Source: Scenedesmus sp. ARA3
Taxonomy: Eukaryota > Chlorophyta > Chlorophyceae > Sphaeropleales > Scenedesmaceae
Assembly (NCBI GenBank): GCA_004335835.1
Contig: RWJK01001052.1
Span: forward strand, 51,214-115,213
Reading direction: 5' to 3'
Length of the DNA: 64,000 nt
Position numbers and translations under genes: made by a program. This document shows positions 45,298 to 58,247 of this stretch, piece after piece. The notes under the pieces were generated by a model, which was given only the letters and a program-made list of their open reading frames with translations, was not told the DNA's origin and did no database searches. How positions within the stretch are numbered: position 1 is the stretch's first letter; each line of letters starts with the position of its first letter.

Positions 45298-46904
45298 CTG
45301 CGCTGTGTGTAACCCATATTTGACGTGACTCCCCCAATAATTTTGTGCTTATGAATTGGAAAGTTAAAACGCACAGGCGCTGTTTACTGTATGCCGTATG
45401 CTGGCTTTTCAAGCGCGCATTCACTGATTGGCGTGTTTAGCGCCTTGGTTATACCAGGCACCCCGGCAGCGGCGACCTCCATTGCAACCACAGTTGACAA
45501 CATTGTTTGCTCTTTGGAGCCACGCGTAATGACGATGGCCGATCTTGCCCGGAATTGACCTGTCACTCAACACACCCGCACAACGCCACTGTGCTCTTGC
45601 CACCCCACAGCACCGATACATCCGTTGGTGTGTACCTTGTAGTACATTTTACAGTTCTGTTGGCTTCTGCTCGCCGCCCAGCCCCACGTTTGCTGCGTTG
45701 CGCAGCCCTAGTGGGAATATCCACGACCGTGACTGTGCACTATCTGCATGCAGCAGTGTCTGAGCTGGCCGACATTGCCAATGTGGCCAATGCGGCATGT
45801 GTTGTCCACTGCACGGCTGACCACCAATGAAGTTATTATTTATTTCCTTGATCCGCATTTGTAAGCAGCACCAAACAGCTTGCAATTGCAAATTCTCTGT
45901 CAACAGCAGCTGATGACGCGTCAACACAGTCAGCATACTATGCTGACACTATGATAGTGTGCAGAAACACGTGTGTGTTCTTGGATGTACATGCACACTC
46001 ACTCAGCGCGCAATCCCTGAATCCCGATGGGTCGCAAACGCCTCAGCTTTGAGGTTCCAAGGCCAAAGCCAACCAGGAATCTTTGTAAGTGCCAAGCAAG
46101 CAACAGAAAACCCATCATGCCATCGGTGCGCAGCCGTGCCATCATAGCCAAAGCCAAGCACAAGCTGCAGGACCGTCCTGCCTGTGAGGGCCGCAGCCTG
46201 AAGCAGTTAAGGTCATCAGCATCCCCGCTCCCTCTCCACTAGAATGTGGACAACCATGTTACCTATTGATCCGTAGCGTGGTGGCGGGCTGAGACCAAAC
46301 CCCATACCGGCATGCCACTGCCATTTCGATTGCCATGCACATGCCCTGCACCCCTAAAACCTTGAATGACAGCAGTCGAGTTAACGTGCTGAAGGCCACA
46401 GTGTATGCATGCCTGCCGCGCCTCGCTCGTTCACTTTGCGCATGGATGCATAATGCAGCTGTAAACTGAGCACAAGCAAGCATGTTGTGCTGTTTACAGC
46501 TGCATGCGCACAACTAAGTAGCCCGCTGCCAACCAGCAGCATGCATGCTTCAGGTACAACCACCTGCTGCTGCCCTTGCCGTAGCAGCTGCAACTGTGCT
46601 GTACAACTGTGCAAGACGAAACAAGGTTTCAAAAGGCCATCACAATATTAGATATGCATGTTGCTGCCATGGTCGCACCCTGGGTCGTCTCGAAGGCTCA
46701 GGGCAAGCTGTTATACAGCAACTGCTGCATGGTAGCAAGCAGCGTCAGGTGTTCTCGCTACAACTGGTGTGTATGGCCGGCTGTCACAGCTACCACAGCT
46801 ACGATAGGCAACTGACAGCGATCCACCTGCCCCTGATACAATATACTGCTCGGCAACAGCTCCAGTCCAAGCCAGCAGCTGCGGCGGCGGCTAGCGCAGC
46901 GCTG
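45298..46904. other. Region upstream of the peptidase-LRR gene and downstream of PDCD5
   Basis: The missing first exon(s) of the peptidase-LRR gene should be in the left part. A minus-strand frame near 45560-45470 reads VNCGCNGG, which resembles a C1 peptidase motif but has no supporting splice sites. A 71-codon plus frame at 46027-46242 (MGRKRLSFEVPRPKP...) has an intact start but no known relatives that I recognise. PDCD5 3' UTR occupies the right end. Confidence 0.4.
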
Positions 46905-48660
46905 TCACTCGTCGTCCGCGAACATGGGCCGCCTGCGCTGGATGGTGATCTTGCTGGCGGCTGACTCTCGCTCACTGATCTGCTCCAGCATGCCCTTCAG
47001 CTGGTCCTCAGTGACCTGCAGCAGACATACGAGGCACATATGTCAGGGACAGCTTGAGAGCATTCAGCAGCTGGAATCGCATCCGAGGAAGGGTAAAAGC
47101 AGCTGGTCCTCAAGGACCTGCAGACACACGTGCAGCACACACGTGGATACGGCACAGCAAGAGTTGCCTTGCAACGCTTTGTTGGAGGAGCTTGACCGGA
47201 CACTGGGAGCAAGCGTGTATAGTGCTTGACAAAAGCCGTGTCCCACCAAAGTGCTCAACTGCAAGACCATGAAGGGGCTCAAGCGCAAGAACATACGTGG
47301 CACAGACATGTGACTGCTGAGGATGCATAGCACAGGAAGTCCATTTGGGGCAGCACAGCAACTGCTGCGCCATGTGATCCCCAACACGTGCGTAAGCACC
47401 GATACCTGAAAACAAGCAGCGTACACTTCACAGGAAGCAGGTACGTCTGCCACTGCACGCACACACGCACAGCTGGGGCAGTGCGGCGCTTGCAGCGCCA
47501 GCAGCCAGTGACCCACAACATGCATCTGTTACTGTTCCCTGCAGCAGTGCCTCACCTTGCTCTGCAGTGCTCCGCGCTTGGCTGCCGTCAGGATCATGTT
47601 TTCTACGTTGCGCGCCTTGTCAGGCTTCACCAGAGCGACACGCGCAACTGCATGCAGCAGTATATTGGAAGTGATGGTCAACACACGCATGTGTTCTAAC
47701 CGGGCAGTGCGACTTGAAAGCAGGTGCAAGCTGCTGCATGCCTACGACGTGGCGCTGCTGGCAGGGGCCACCCAGAGCAGCACAAGTAGATTACAGCTGC
47801 CTGCAGATGCATGCAATGCAGCAAGCATACCATACAGCAGCAAGCTGCTGCGCCAACATGTGGCGCACTATTATTATCACTGTAGGTGAGGCAGATTTGT
47901 ATGCCACAATGCTGTGTGGCTGTGTGCCATAGCAAAGCAGCGCTGCAATGTGGCTACTGCTGGGTGCAGGCTGGCGCATAACATGTGCTTACGTCTCTCT
48001 CTCGCGTCAGGAGCCATCACTGCATGCAGCATGGTGCGCCGCTGCTCCTCTGCTGCCCTGCAAGTGCGTACATGAATTGTCAGTATTGTACCAGGTTTGA
48101 GGTTGTGAGAGACGGCGAGTCTGCTGAAAATGCTTGCAGGATACAAGCAGCACTAGCAGGACGAGCAAGCGTCACTGCCATCCACACGCACATCACCCCT
48201 TGCCAGCATGCTCAGTTGTCACAGCATGAAATTATACGCCAATCTCAACTGTCTTGCAACAATGAGCCACTCAGCGATGCTTCAACTGATGCAGGCACAG
48301 GCTGACGTCGGAGCCAGGCACTGCTGTCACTGTCACTGACACTCCCTAGCCCCACCTGCGAGCTTCCTCTTGCTGCTCTGCATCCTCCGCTGAAGGCATG
48401 CCTTGTGCTCCCTGCAGTGACGATCACAGCAGCAGTGGGGAGCACGTTGACAAATGCGAAACCAGCAGGTACTGCTGCTGCTTTTGAGCATAGTGCGATT
48501 TCAAAACTCACCGGCGCCCCACCACGTGCTGCCATCATCTCGGCCATTCGCCTTTGCCTGATTGCCTCAAGCTCGGGATCCTCCTGCAGCACGAACACCG
48601 CTTACAGCCTGCTGTGCCAGGTGTCTCCCTCTGCGACTGAACTCATGTGCCACCTACCAT
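46905..48660 (-). CDS. PDCD5: PDCD5 / TFAR19 family protein
   Basis: Six exons join in phase: 48660-48658, 48583-48512, 48411-48356, 48057-47993, 47647-47556 and 47015-46905, giving 132 residues, close to the usual 125. The sequence follows the family from end to end: DPELEAIRQRRMAEMMAARG, the helix EEARRAAEEQRRTMLHAVMA, then ERLARVALVKPDKARNVENM, VTEDQLKGMLEQISERES and KITIQRRRPMFADDE. PDCD5 is a small conserved helical-bundle protein of nucleus and cytosol, linked in animals to apoptosis and to chaperonin and acetyltransferase partners. The start is unusual: the initiator ATG (48660-48658) is followed directly by a GTAGGT donor, so the start codon alone forms the coding part of exon 1. A short copy of the last exon's acceptor end lies at about 47097-47125 in the intron. 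Confidence 0.92.
47090..47130 (-). repeat. Echo of the PDCD5 last exon acceptor
   Basis: AGCAGCTGGTCCTCAAGGAC, followed by CTGCAG (minus-sense acceptor), resembles the true junction at 46998-47020 (TTCAGCTGGTCCTCAGTGAC then CTGCAG). Confidence 0.7.
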
Positions 48661-49203
48661 ACTAAATGCGCCTTGATCGTTGCTGGATAGGTTAATTTAA
48701 GTGTTTGGAGAATAGCCAAAGCTTCAGCAGGAGTGCTTCGAGAGTACAATTTGTGCGCGCTACGAGGGGGTCTGCCTGTTCACGCTGAAACCTTGCTACG
48801 TTTACGTCCTAGGACACGACCACAAGCTTAGTTGATAGAACCTCGGGCCCTGCTAATTGCATCCTATGTTATGACATGGGGTTTAAACGACGTCGTTCGT
48901 TTTGATATCAAAAGCACTTCTGATGGCAGAACCGAGCGTTGATTAGGCGCCTGAGAAGTTGTTTGCATTGGGCAGAAGGTGCACTCGCGAAACATGGGTG
49001 TCTGTTATGATGCCCATGATGTTTCACTGTGCTGGTGCTGGTAGGAGGCCAGACAATGCAGGACAAACAGCGAAACAGGAGTGGACTTGCACATCAAGAC
49101 AGCTTAATTGCTGGCACTGCTCAGGTGCGTCTGCACTTCAGTGTGGTGGCATGTCAGTGTGCAGATGGCAGTCAACTCTCATGAGACAACCAGATGTTTC
49201 ATG
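48661..49203. promoter_or_regulatory. Divergent region between PDCD5 and the SFI1-like gene
   Basis: About 540 bases lie between the outward-facing starts of the two genes. It is poorer in triplet repeats than its neighbours, as expected for a promoter. The first exon of the SFI1-like gene may be inside it (ATG candidates near 49000-49030). Confidence 0.45.
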
Positions 49204-51427
49204 CCTGCTCACCTGCAGGTAGCTCTCCTGTCAGCCAAGCTTGCCGCAGCCAAAGGAGCAGCATCAGTCTCACCACAATCCAGCCCTTGTAAGCGGCAGC
49301 AGCAGCGGCTCTGGCCATGCAACACCCCGCAGCTGGCTCCAGCATGCAGTGTGGCGCCAGCCAGCCCTACTGCTGCTGCCCTGCAGCAACCGCTGCGTGC
49401 ACAGCTGGGTCATCTGAGCCTGCAGCCTGAGCAGCTGCTGAGGGCAGCACGCTGTCTGCAGCCCTTGGACTTGCAGGAGGGTCCTGGTGCTGTCCTGCAA
49501 GCAGAAAGTCTGGCAGAGCCGCAGCCTCAGGCTTACCCAGGTGTGGTACCACAACCAAAGCAGCAGGAGCAACAGCAGCTGCAGCAGCAGCCGCAACAGA
49601 GTCTACAGCAAGTCAAGCCGCATAAGGAGGGTGGGGTGCAGCCACCATGTCAGGTGCAAACAACTGCAAGTTTACAGCAAGTCGCTGGAAGGCGTGGGTA
49701 TGCTGCCGCAGCTAAGACAGCAAGGACAAGTGCAGCAAGCCGCAGCCCCGGAAGACCAAGTGCAGCAGCTGCAGCAAGCCGGCATAAGCCACCGTGCAAG
49801 TCACCAACAGCAGGCACAACAGGGGTGACAGTTGCAGCCGCAGCCGCAGCAAAACCAAAGGCAAAAGCAACAGATGTATCTGATGAGACAACAGCCACAG
49901 CTCCAGCAGCAAGCTCTTGTGACAAGCAGCAGGCACCTCAAGCTGATGCCGGCTCTGCAAGGACTACGTTGCAGCAGCCATGCCAGCAAGCAGCACCAGC
50001 AGCAGCAGAGGCAGCCAGTAACACTCAAAGGCAGATGCCTTTATGTCAATTGCCGCCGACACAATGGCAGCAGCAGACGGCGCCTCCGCAGCCACAGCAG
50101 CAGCAGCAGCAGCTTACCACTGCTGCCATGCTGCTGCAGCACATCAGCAGACAGCAGCAACAACAGCAGGGGCAGCAATGGTTTGGGCAGCAGCACATGG
50201 CTTTGCCACTGCAGCTGACAAGGCATCCATGCAACAGCTATGCGACAAACCGGAATCACACTTTAGCACCACAAGCACAGAGCACATTCGTACAGGTACC
50301 ATACAGCAGCATGCAACAGCAGCAGTCACTCTTACGCCAGCAACTGCAGCAACAGCATCAGCAGCTGGCACAGGAGCAGCAAGTGCAACTACTGCATCAG
50401 CAGCAGCAGCAGCAGCAGCAGCAGCTAGTAGGCCAGCAGCAGCTGGCCAGGACCGCTGACAACAGCACAGCTCCTCAACAGCACCAAGTTCTGCCGCTGT
50501 ATTCTCCTCAACCAGGACAACAGCCGCAGCAAGAGCAGCAGCAGCAGCAGCAGCAGCAAGGTGTTGGAGCTGGTTGTGAGATGCCTGCAGCTGCTGATGC
50601 TGTCCACAGCAGCAAGAACACAGAAGCTGTGAACGAGGCATCTGTTGGTACCACTGCTGCTGTTGCCTTGACAATGACACAGACAACAGCGGACACAGCA
50701 ACGCAAACACAGCCTAAGCAACAGCATGCAGCGCTTGTTGCTGCTGCGCATCGACGGCCAGCACGCAGCCCCAGTCACAACCAAAAGCAGCTGCTGGCCC
50801 GCATGTGCGCAAAACACGGGCTGCCTGTGCCGAAGCTGCGCGCAGTGCCAGCAGATGACCTACAACAGTCAGTCACCCAAGATCAGTCCCAGCAGCAGCA
50901 GCAGCAGGTTGGCAACACAGCAGGTAACCAACAGGATCGGCAGTGGGGGCTCCAGCGTAGCAGCAGCAGAGGCAGGCCTCACAGCAGCAGTCCAAGCAGG
51001 CGCAAGCGGCAGCATGTAGCTCCAGGAATGGAGCACCTCAGCAGCCATGCTGCAGTATCAGCGGCAGCAGTGGCTGTGGCCAGTCACGGCAGCGGCAGCG
51101 CCGTCGCTGATGCCACAGCGTATGCTGCTGGCCCAAACAGGCAGCTGTCCCCAGGGAGGCTGCCGCTGCACTCGGACACCCCAGCTTGCGAGTTGCATGC
51201 TGTGGATGGTCTGCAGTATGTGCATGCGTTGCTGTCATCCATCAAGCTGCCAAGTGGCATGGAATGCAGCAGCACATCAGATGTTCCAGGCAACCTGCTG
51301 CTAGCAGTTGAGAATGATGGGAGGAGCCTGGCAGGTGGCATAGCTTGCAGCAGCGGCTGGGATGGGGATGCAGCTGAAGTGCTGGCAATTGCAGGAGTGC
51401 CTGCTGGCAGCGAGGAGCGGCTGCAGT

Positions 51428-51459
<32 letters not shown>

Positions 51460-54400
51460 GCGTGCATAGCTGCACTGACGCAGCTGCATGCCAGGGGCGC
51501 TGCTGTGCCTGCTGCAGAGGCAGCCGGTGCTGAGCAGCAGCAGCAGCTGGCTGCGGTTGTTGACATGCAGCTGGAGGACGCACTGGTGCTGCTATGCATC
51601 GCCAGCAGCCAATCAGAGCAATGCAGTGGTCCAGCAGGCTGTGCAGCACCAGCCACAACGCCTTCAGCAGCAGCTGCTGCTGCCAAGCATGGTACCCTGC
51701 ATTCAACGCTGGAGCACTGCATGTGCAAGCCACCCCAAGGAGTCAGCCATGTATCGCAGCAGCAGCAGCAGCAGGGCAGAGTCAGCAGCGTCAAGCTGCT
51801 GTGTGTTCGTGCCATTGGGGTGATTGCAGCAGAGCGTCAGGCATGGTGTGAGCAGCAGCTGGAGCACTTGTGGGGCTGCCTGAAGCAGGTGGGATAACAT
51901 GGCAGCACAATGCATGGATCTGGCACGCATAGATTGACGAGTGACAGATAGTTGCAGCCATATCATGCTTAAAGCCATCTGTTGCACATCCACGTTATTA
52001 TATATAGCAGGCAGTGCAGGGGCCGCATTTTGGTGCAACCAGCCAATCCGGTTGCCTTTCAGAGTTGCAAGCAAGTGCATGAAACTTCCTATTGCTGCTC
52101 CGCAGGTGCGCAAGGAGCTGTGGCAGCAGCAGGCTTTGGCTGAAGCAGCAGCAAAGCCGGCAAGCAGCAGCAGCAGACTATCCACCAAACAAAATGCACC
52201 CGCAGCTCGCAGCAACTCAACCAGCAGCCAGCACCATCTGCAGCAGCTGGGATGCAGGCAGCGCACACCTGCGCGCTACGCTGCTGCTGCTTCTGCTACC
52301 GCCAGCCCTGCTACTGTGCATGCAGCTGCTGCAGCCTGCAAGCGGCTGGCAAAGGTGCTGACGCTGCGTGCAGTGCTGGCAGGCAGGGCCGACTTTGCCA
52401 CTGCATATCAGGGCTGGGAGGGCAGCGGCTTTGTGGTGAGGCTGCTGCAGGAGCTGCTCGAGAAGTTGTGGTGCAAGCTGGCTGTCCAGGTGGGTGTGTG
52501 GTGGTACAAAGCTCGCAAAGATGTGTGGTGTCATCATGTGTGTCCACTGGATCAGGCTGGATGCAGCAGCTCTGGAAGGACAGGATTTGCATGGCATGCT
52601 CGCATGCAAGCTGTCTAGTGGCATCTGTTTGCGCACGAGTGTGCGGGTGATGGCTGGCAATAGCAATCGCAGTGTTGCAAGAAGTGACTGGCCATCAGTG
52701 ACCATGAGCTCTGCATGACCACCTTACCCCGTGCTTGCATGCTACCCCTGCGTTCTGCATGTCGCCTTGCAACTTCAGGTGATGCGCAATGCTGCAGTGG
52801 TGGCCTCAGACATAGATGTCTTGCTACAGCAGCAGCACAGCACAGCGCTGCAGGTGCTGCAGCTGTCAACTGCATTCAGCACCTGGCGACACTGGGCTGC
52901 CGCCAGAACAGCAGCCAGCAGCAGCTATAGAAAAGCCAAACAGCGCCTAACCAGCCTCAGGCAGCATCAAGTGCTGGCAGCCTGGCATAAAGCTGCAGCA
53001 CAGCAAGGCATGGCAGCAGCAGCACAGGCAGTGCTGCAGCTGCGGCAGCAGCGCAGGCTGCTAGCGCAGGCCTTTAGGGGCTGGCTGATGCTGCATGCTG
53101 GCTGGCAGCTGCAGCAGGCACAAGCCGCACTTGCAGTGCTGTGGAGCGCGCGTGTTACGTGTGCACGTGTGCTTGTGGTTTGGGCAGGGGTTGCTAGAAG
53201 AGCAGGGGCAATCAAGGCAGCTGTAGATAGCAGGTCGGGCAGTGGCGACGGCGCTGGTGTGTCGTTCAAGCGTTGCAGCAGCAGCTTTGCTGTGGCGATG
53301 CAGCAGCAGCAAGCTTGGAAGGCTTCTATGCTGGAGGCAGTGAGGGGTGCACTGCAGCGGCATGGTGAGGCTACAGCAGCTGCAGATGCCGCGGTTTGTA
53401 ATGTGAACTGCCAGCTGCCGCCTGCTCAAGCAGCTGTCGTGCTGCTGCTGCAGGAGCAGCGGCAGCAGCGGGAGCAGCGCGCAGCCGAGCAAGTGCAGCA
53501 GATAGAGCAGGAGGCAGCTGCGATGGCCGCCGCTTCTGGCAACTTGCATCCGTCAGCATCGCAGCTGACTGTTGGTGTGTCAGCAGAGTCGAGCAGCAGC
53601 AGCTGGCTCTCAACATGTGCTGGCAACCGGGATGAAGAGGTAGAGCAAGCAGCAGCAGAAACTGCAGCAGCAGTCACAGAACATGGTGCAACGGATCCAT
53701 TTGGATCACAGCTAGCAACAGCACTGCTGGACAGGTTGCACCGTGTTGCAAACCATGAATCATCCCGGCATAAGCAGCACCCGTGGCAACAGCAGCGGCC
53801 GCAACAGTTGCAGCAACAGCCGCAGCAACAGCCGCAGCAACAGCGGCGGCAGCAGCAGCAAGCACATGATGCGGGTGTTCTGTCCGAGCATGCACCAGAT
53901 GCCAGCTGCCAGGAGGTCAGCGTGCCGCTCGCAGGGACTGCAGCAGGATGCAGCACATCAGAAGATGCTAATGCTATGGGGGCAGCAGCAGCAGCAGCAG
54001 CAGCAGAGGGTGCTAGCGGCTTTTTGCATGCCAGCCTGCGGTGCAGCCCTGGCAGCAGCAGCAGCAGTCCTGGAGTGTCTCCAGCACATGCGCACCAAGG
54101 GCAGCTGCAGTATAGAAGTGTGGCTGACAGTGGTGTTGCTGGAATTGCCACAGGCGCAGCAGCTCTCGTGCAGCATGCCTTGCACATCCCTGCTGACCAA
54201 CAGGTGTGCCAGCAGCAGCAGCAGCTTGGTGTATGCCCAGCAACGTCAGCTGGCCAGGGCAACAGCACCATCCAGGGAAGTTCTGGCGCAGCAGCAAGGC
54301 GCGGCATCCCTGCAGACCGCCACCAACATGGACTTCAAATCATTGAGCTGCCAGTTATGGATGCATGCTACACAGAGCAGCACAGGGCTGGCCAGGGAGC

Positions 54401-57400
54401 TGGTGCACTGTGCCTGCAGGACCAGATGAATCAGCAGCAGCAGCAGCAGCAGCTGGCGCAGGACCAGCATGAGGAGCAGGCTGCGGCAGCTGGCTGGGGT
54501 GCCATACGTGCTGGCAGCAGCAGCAGTGACAGCAGTGAAGCAGCAGGGTTGCTGCGGTTGCCGAGCTGTGATGCCAGGGGTGGACCGTTGAGTGGACCAG
54601 CAGGGAAGGCACCGGCATCAACACACCATGTTAGCTCAGCAGGACAGGCAGCAGCAGCAGGTGGTCGTGGCATAAGGACTCACAGCAGCTCTGGCGGCCA
54701 GCACAGGCAGAAGGCTGCAGCACAGAAGCTGCTGCTGCTCCGCACCCACAAACTACTGTTGCACGACCAGCAGCAGCCGCTGCAGCTGGTGATTATGAAC
54801 TTGGTGCCGCAGAACACACGCAGCAATGTGGTAGCGCTGATGATAGCACATCCACCAGCGAGTTTCAGCCTCTGTCATCAACAGCAAAGGGCCAGCTGCT
54901 ACCACTGCGCAGTGCAAGGCGGCGCGCAAGCGATGCTGTTGAACAGTTTGCTTGCAGGAAGCTGTGCAGCAGAGCTCTGCTGGGTTTGAGGATGCAGGTG
55001 GAGCAGAGGGGGCATCAGCAGCATGCAGCAGCAGCACAGCACCAGCAGGCTGTGCAGCGTAGGGCGCTGCAGCTGTGGGTGCTTGAAGTGCAGCAGCAGC
55101 AATGCAGCAAGTCATCAGCAGTGCTAAGGTGCGGAAGTTTTACTACCAACAGCTGCTTTAAGCTGCTATTGCTTGCGTGTGTCAGAGGACAGCAGTGCAG
55201 GGGTGCATGCAACACTTGTTTATTTTGCATAACATGAAAAAGTGAAAAAGAATGTTCGAGTGCTGTTGCATATCTTTGTGTGGTCCTGCTTGTTCTGCAG
55301 GCAGTACCTACGGCGCTGGCTCAGGCATACACGTAGCAAAAAGCAGCACCTGCAGCAACTGACGGCAGCAGCGCAGCTGCACAGGCAGCTCCTTTGCACC
55401 AGCATCATGAAAGCATGGCTTGCTGCAGCAGCAGCTGGTGCGAGCCTGAGGCAGCGGCTTGCCGCCTGGAGGCAGCGCAAGCAGTTTGCCGTGCTTAGGG
55501 CGTGGGGCGATGTTGCAGCTGCGCGGCAGCAGCAGCAGCAGCTTGTTAAGCAGGTGTGGACTGGAGATGTTGCAGTTTGTATGTGCGGCCCTGCATCTCT
55601 GCTTGATTTTGCTGCATGTGCTTGTTCACAAAATGCTGCAGTGCCATGTTGCCTTCTGCGCTGCAATTCACTCTGGAAGCGCAAAGGAGCGTTGATGTTT
55701 GACGTTGGACTGGTCAATTCTGTCAGCTGCTAGCCTTGAACCACATGAAGCAGTAGAGCTGAGGCCAGACCATGCTTTACTGCTGCAACCGCGGCTGCTG
55801 CTACATGCTGCAGGCACGTGCGGCGCATCTGCTGCGGCTGCTGCAGTCATGGAGGGGCCAGGCAGCTGCTGCTGCCAAGCTCAGCAGCGCTGTGCAGGGC
55901 GCTGCCACAGCACACGAGCGAATGCTGCTGCAACGGTAAGCAGCTCAGATGAGTGCAGCAGTTGGTGCGCTTGCGTTATGTGCAAGCACAGCTGGATGTG
56001 GTGACCTTGTTATGCAACAGTCGTGCAGCAACTGCTTGTACGGTCGCCGTGGTGTATGGCGGCAGGCGTGCAAGGTTTGCTGACTGCAAGTGCCACATAT
56101 CAACCCATTTTCAGTACTGATTGCAGTGCTGCTCAACGACTTGGAAACAATATCCTTTCCCCTGGCGTGGTATGTTGGCTGCAGGTGTCTGCGGCAGTGG
56201 ATGTGGCCTGTGAGGGGCAGGGCGCTGCTGGCGCGCGTGTTCGCTGCAGCAGAGCAGCGCTGGGCTGCAGCGGGCCACCCACAGGCTGCAGGCGGCGTGC
56301 TAGGTGAGTGTGCAGACGTCAGCTATGTGACTTCTACATTTGTGTAGCCAAGCACAGGCAGAAATTTCTCTGCTGTGAGGACTCTGCTGCGTTCTGTTGT
56401 GTTATGAGGTGCACAGCGTCATGCAGCATATTGCGAATTTGTCTAGGCAGCAACATGACGTGTGCGTACGTTTGCCATGAAGCGGGTCATGGAAAGCGTG
56501 TTGTGTTTGTCATTTTGCTGCACATGCACCTGCAGGGCAACATGCACAGAACTTCACAGCCATGCACAGCGCCTTCACAGCGTGGCTGCAGTTCACAGCC
56601 GAGCGCCTCTCCGCAGCGGCAGCACGCGCAGCAGCAGCTGCTGCAGCATCCTTCCACGCAACTCGGCTAACCTCCCATGCCTGGCACAGCTGGCGGCTGG
56701 CTGTAGCAGATTCAACCGCGCAGCGACAGCTGCAGGCGCTGCAGGCCACCTGCTTTGCCCTTTGGAAGAGGCATACACGCGATGCGCTGCAGCATCCTGC
56801 AAGCCTAATCAACTTGCGCAGAGCTCTGCAGGCCAAATATCCTGCTTGCAGGACAGAGCAGCAGTGGTATGAGAGGCGGTTGGTTGCCAGAGCAGCTCGT
56901 GCTTGGGCTGGGAGGGTGCTGTTCCTGCCAGAGCAGCAGTACCAGCTGCAGCTGCTTGCACGCGGGCTTGCTGCATGGCAGCAGGCAGCAGCGCAGACGC
57001 AGCAGCTGCTGGAACGCTTCCAGCTGCGCTGGCAGCGGCAGCGGCTGCTGCAGAAGTCACTGCTGCTGTGGCGCGCGCTCGTGATGCTTCTGCAGCAGCA
57101 GCGCGAGGAGGCGGCTGCGGTCGATGCATGGAGAGACACCCGGAAAGCAACGGCTGTGCTGCAGCTTTGGAGGCAACAGGCTGCTGCTGCAGCAGCACAG
57201 CAGCAGCTGCAGCTTGCAGCAGTGCAGCACTATGTGGTCAAGTTGGGTCAGCGGATGCTGCACAGGTGGATGCTTGTGGTGTGCGTGTACACTGCAGCAA
57301 GGGCATACTACCAGCAGCGGCTAGCTGCAAAAGCTTTCCGCGTTTGGAGGCGGGCGGCTTTAACAGCGGCATCACCGGCAGCGGATGCACGTGCAAAGGA

Positions 57401-57443
57401 GGACACAGCTGCTGTTTCGGCTGAGCTGGCAAGGTCAAGGGGC

Positions 57444-57487
<44 letters not shown>

Positions 57488-58247
57488 GCCCTGGTTAGAT
57501 GCTGGCAGCTGCCTTGCTGCTGCTGCAGGTTCCAGCAGGGCCGCAGGGCCTGGCTGGCCAGAGAACCAGCTGCAGCAGCAGCAGCCAGCGTTGTGCCAGC
57601 AGCACCAGTGTGCAGGGTTGCAGCAGTGGCAGCAGCACAGGTGCAAGGAGCAACTCAGCCATGTTTGTGGTAGCTTTCCAGGCCACGGCTGTGGTTTTAG
57701 CGGTGTGCAGTGCTGCAGCACATCCTGCAGGCCACCACTAGAGCAGCGCTATGGTTTGAAGCAGCAGCCAGAGCAGCAGCAGCAGCAGCAGCAGTCGTGT
57801 GCATGCAGCGCTGCTGCACAGCATGAGCAGCAGCAGAGCAAAGCTCAACTGCACAGCAGCAGCAGCAGCAGCAGAGCATGGCCAGATGCACGCCAGGTAC
57901 TTGCTGGGTGTAAGTTGGCTAGTTCAGTGGCAGCACACACATATGTTGTGGGCAGCCGGGGGGACTGCAGTTGCCAGCTGTGCAGCAGCAAGTGCAAATC
58001 AAACTTGCACGGCGCATCTGCCAGTGCTGCTGTTGCTGCTGGTGATGCAGTCGCCTGCTGCTCAAACAAACCTTCAGGCTCTGGGATTTGCAGCAAGGGT
58101 TGTGTGAGTTGTGTGTTGGGTTGTGCTAAGGCTTTGGGCCCTCAGCAGCGGCAAGCAGCCAGCGCTGAGGCAGCTGCATGTACTGCGGGTTTGCGGCTGA
58201 CAGCAGGGGTGGTGCTGCACACCACTGCCCCAAAGCTTCCGTTCTGA
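49204..58247 (+). CDS. SFI1-like centrin-binding repeat protein, very large and polyQ-rich
   Basis: Exons in phase: 49219-51888, 52106-52489, 52779 to about 54660, about 54708-55128, 55301-55553, 55814-55935, 56185-56303 and 56536-58247, roughly 2,500 residues. The N-terminal third is mostly polyQ and low complexity, with a basic Ser/Arg patch (RSSSRGRPHSSSPSRRKRQH). The C-terminal half has spaced Trp-containing helices: LAQAFRGWLML, ALQLWVLEVQQQ, QYLRRWLRHTRSKK, IMKAWLAAA, FAVLRAWGDV, LLRLLQSWRGQ, CLRQWMWPVRGRALLARVF, AFTAWLQFTAERL, FALWKRHTRDAL, LLWRALVML, LHRWMLVV and AFRVWRRAAL. This AFxxW...L spacing is the SFI1 centrin-binding repeat, found at spindle poles and basal bodies. The reading frame changes near 54660-54710, which I explain by a short intron or a sequence error. 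The start is not settled: ATG 49204 is the last in-frame choice. Confidence 0.74.

Noticed and set aside
45421..45621. VNCGCNGG motif as another C1 peptidase fragment
   Set aside because: Only eight residues resemble the family, the flanks do not, and no splice sites frame it.
46027..46242. 71-codon gene MGRKRLSFEVPRPKP...
   Set aside because: Intact start and stop but no recognised relatives and no regulatory context; it may be chance.
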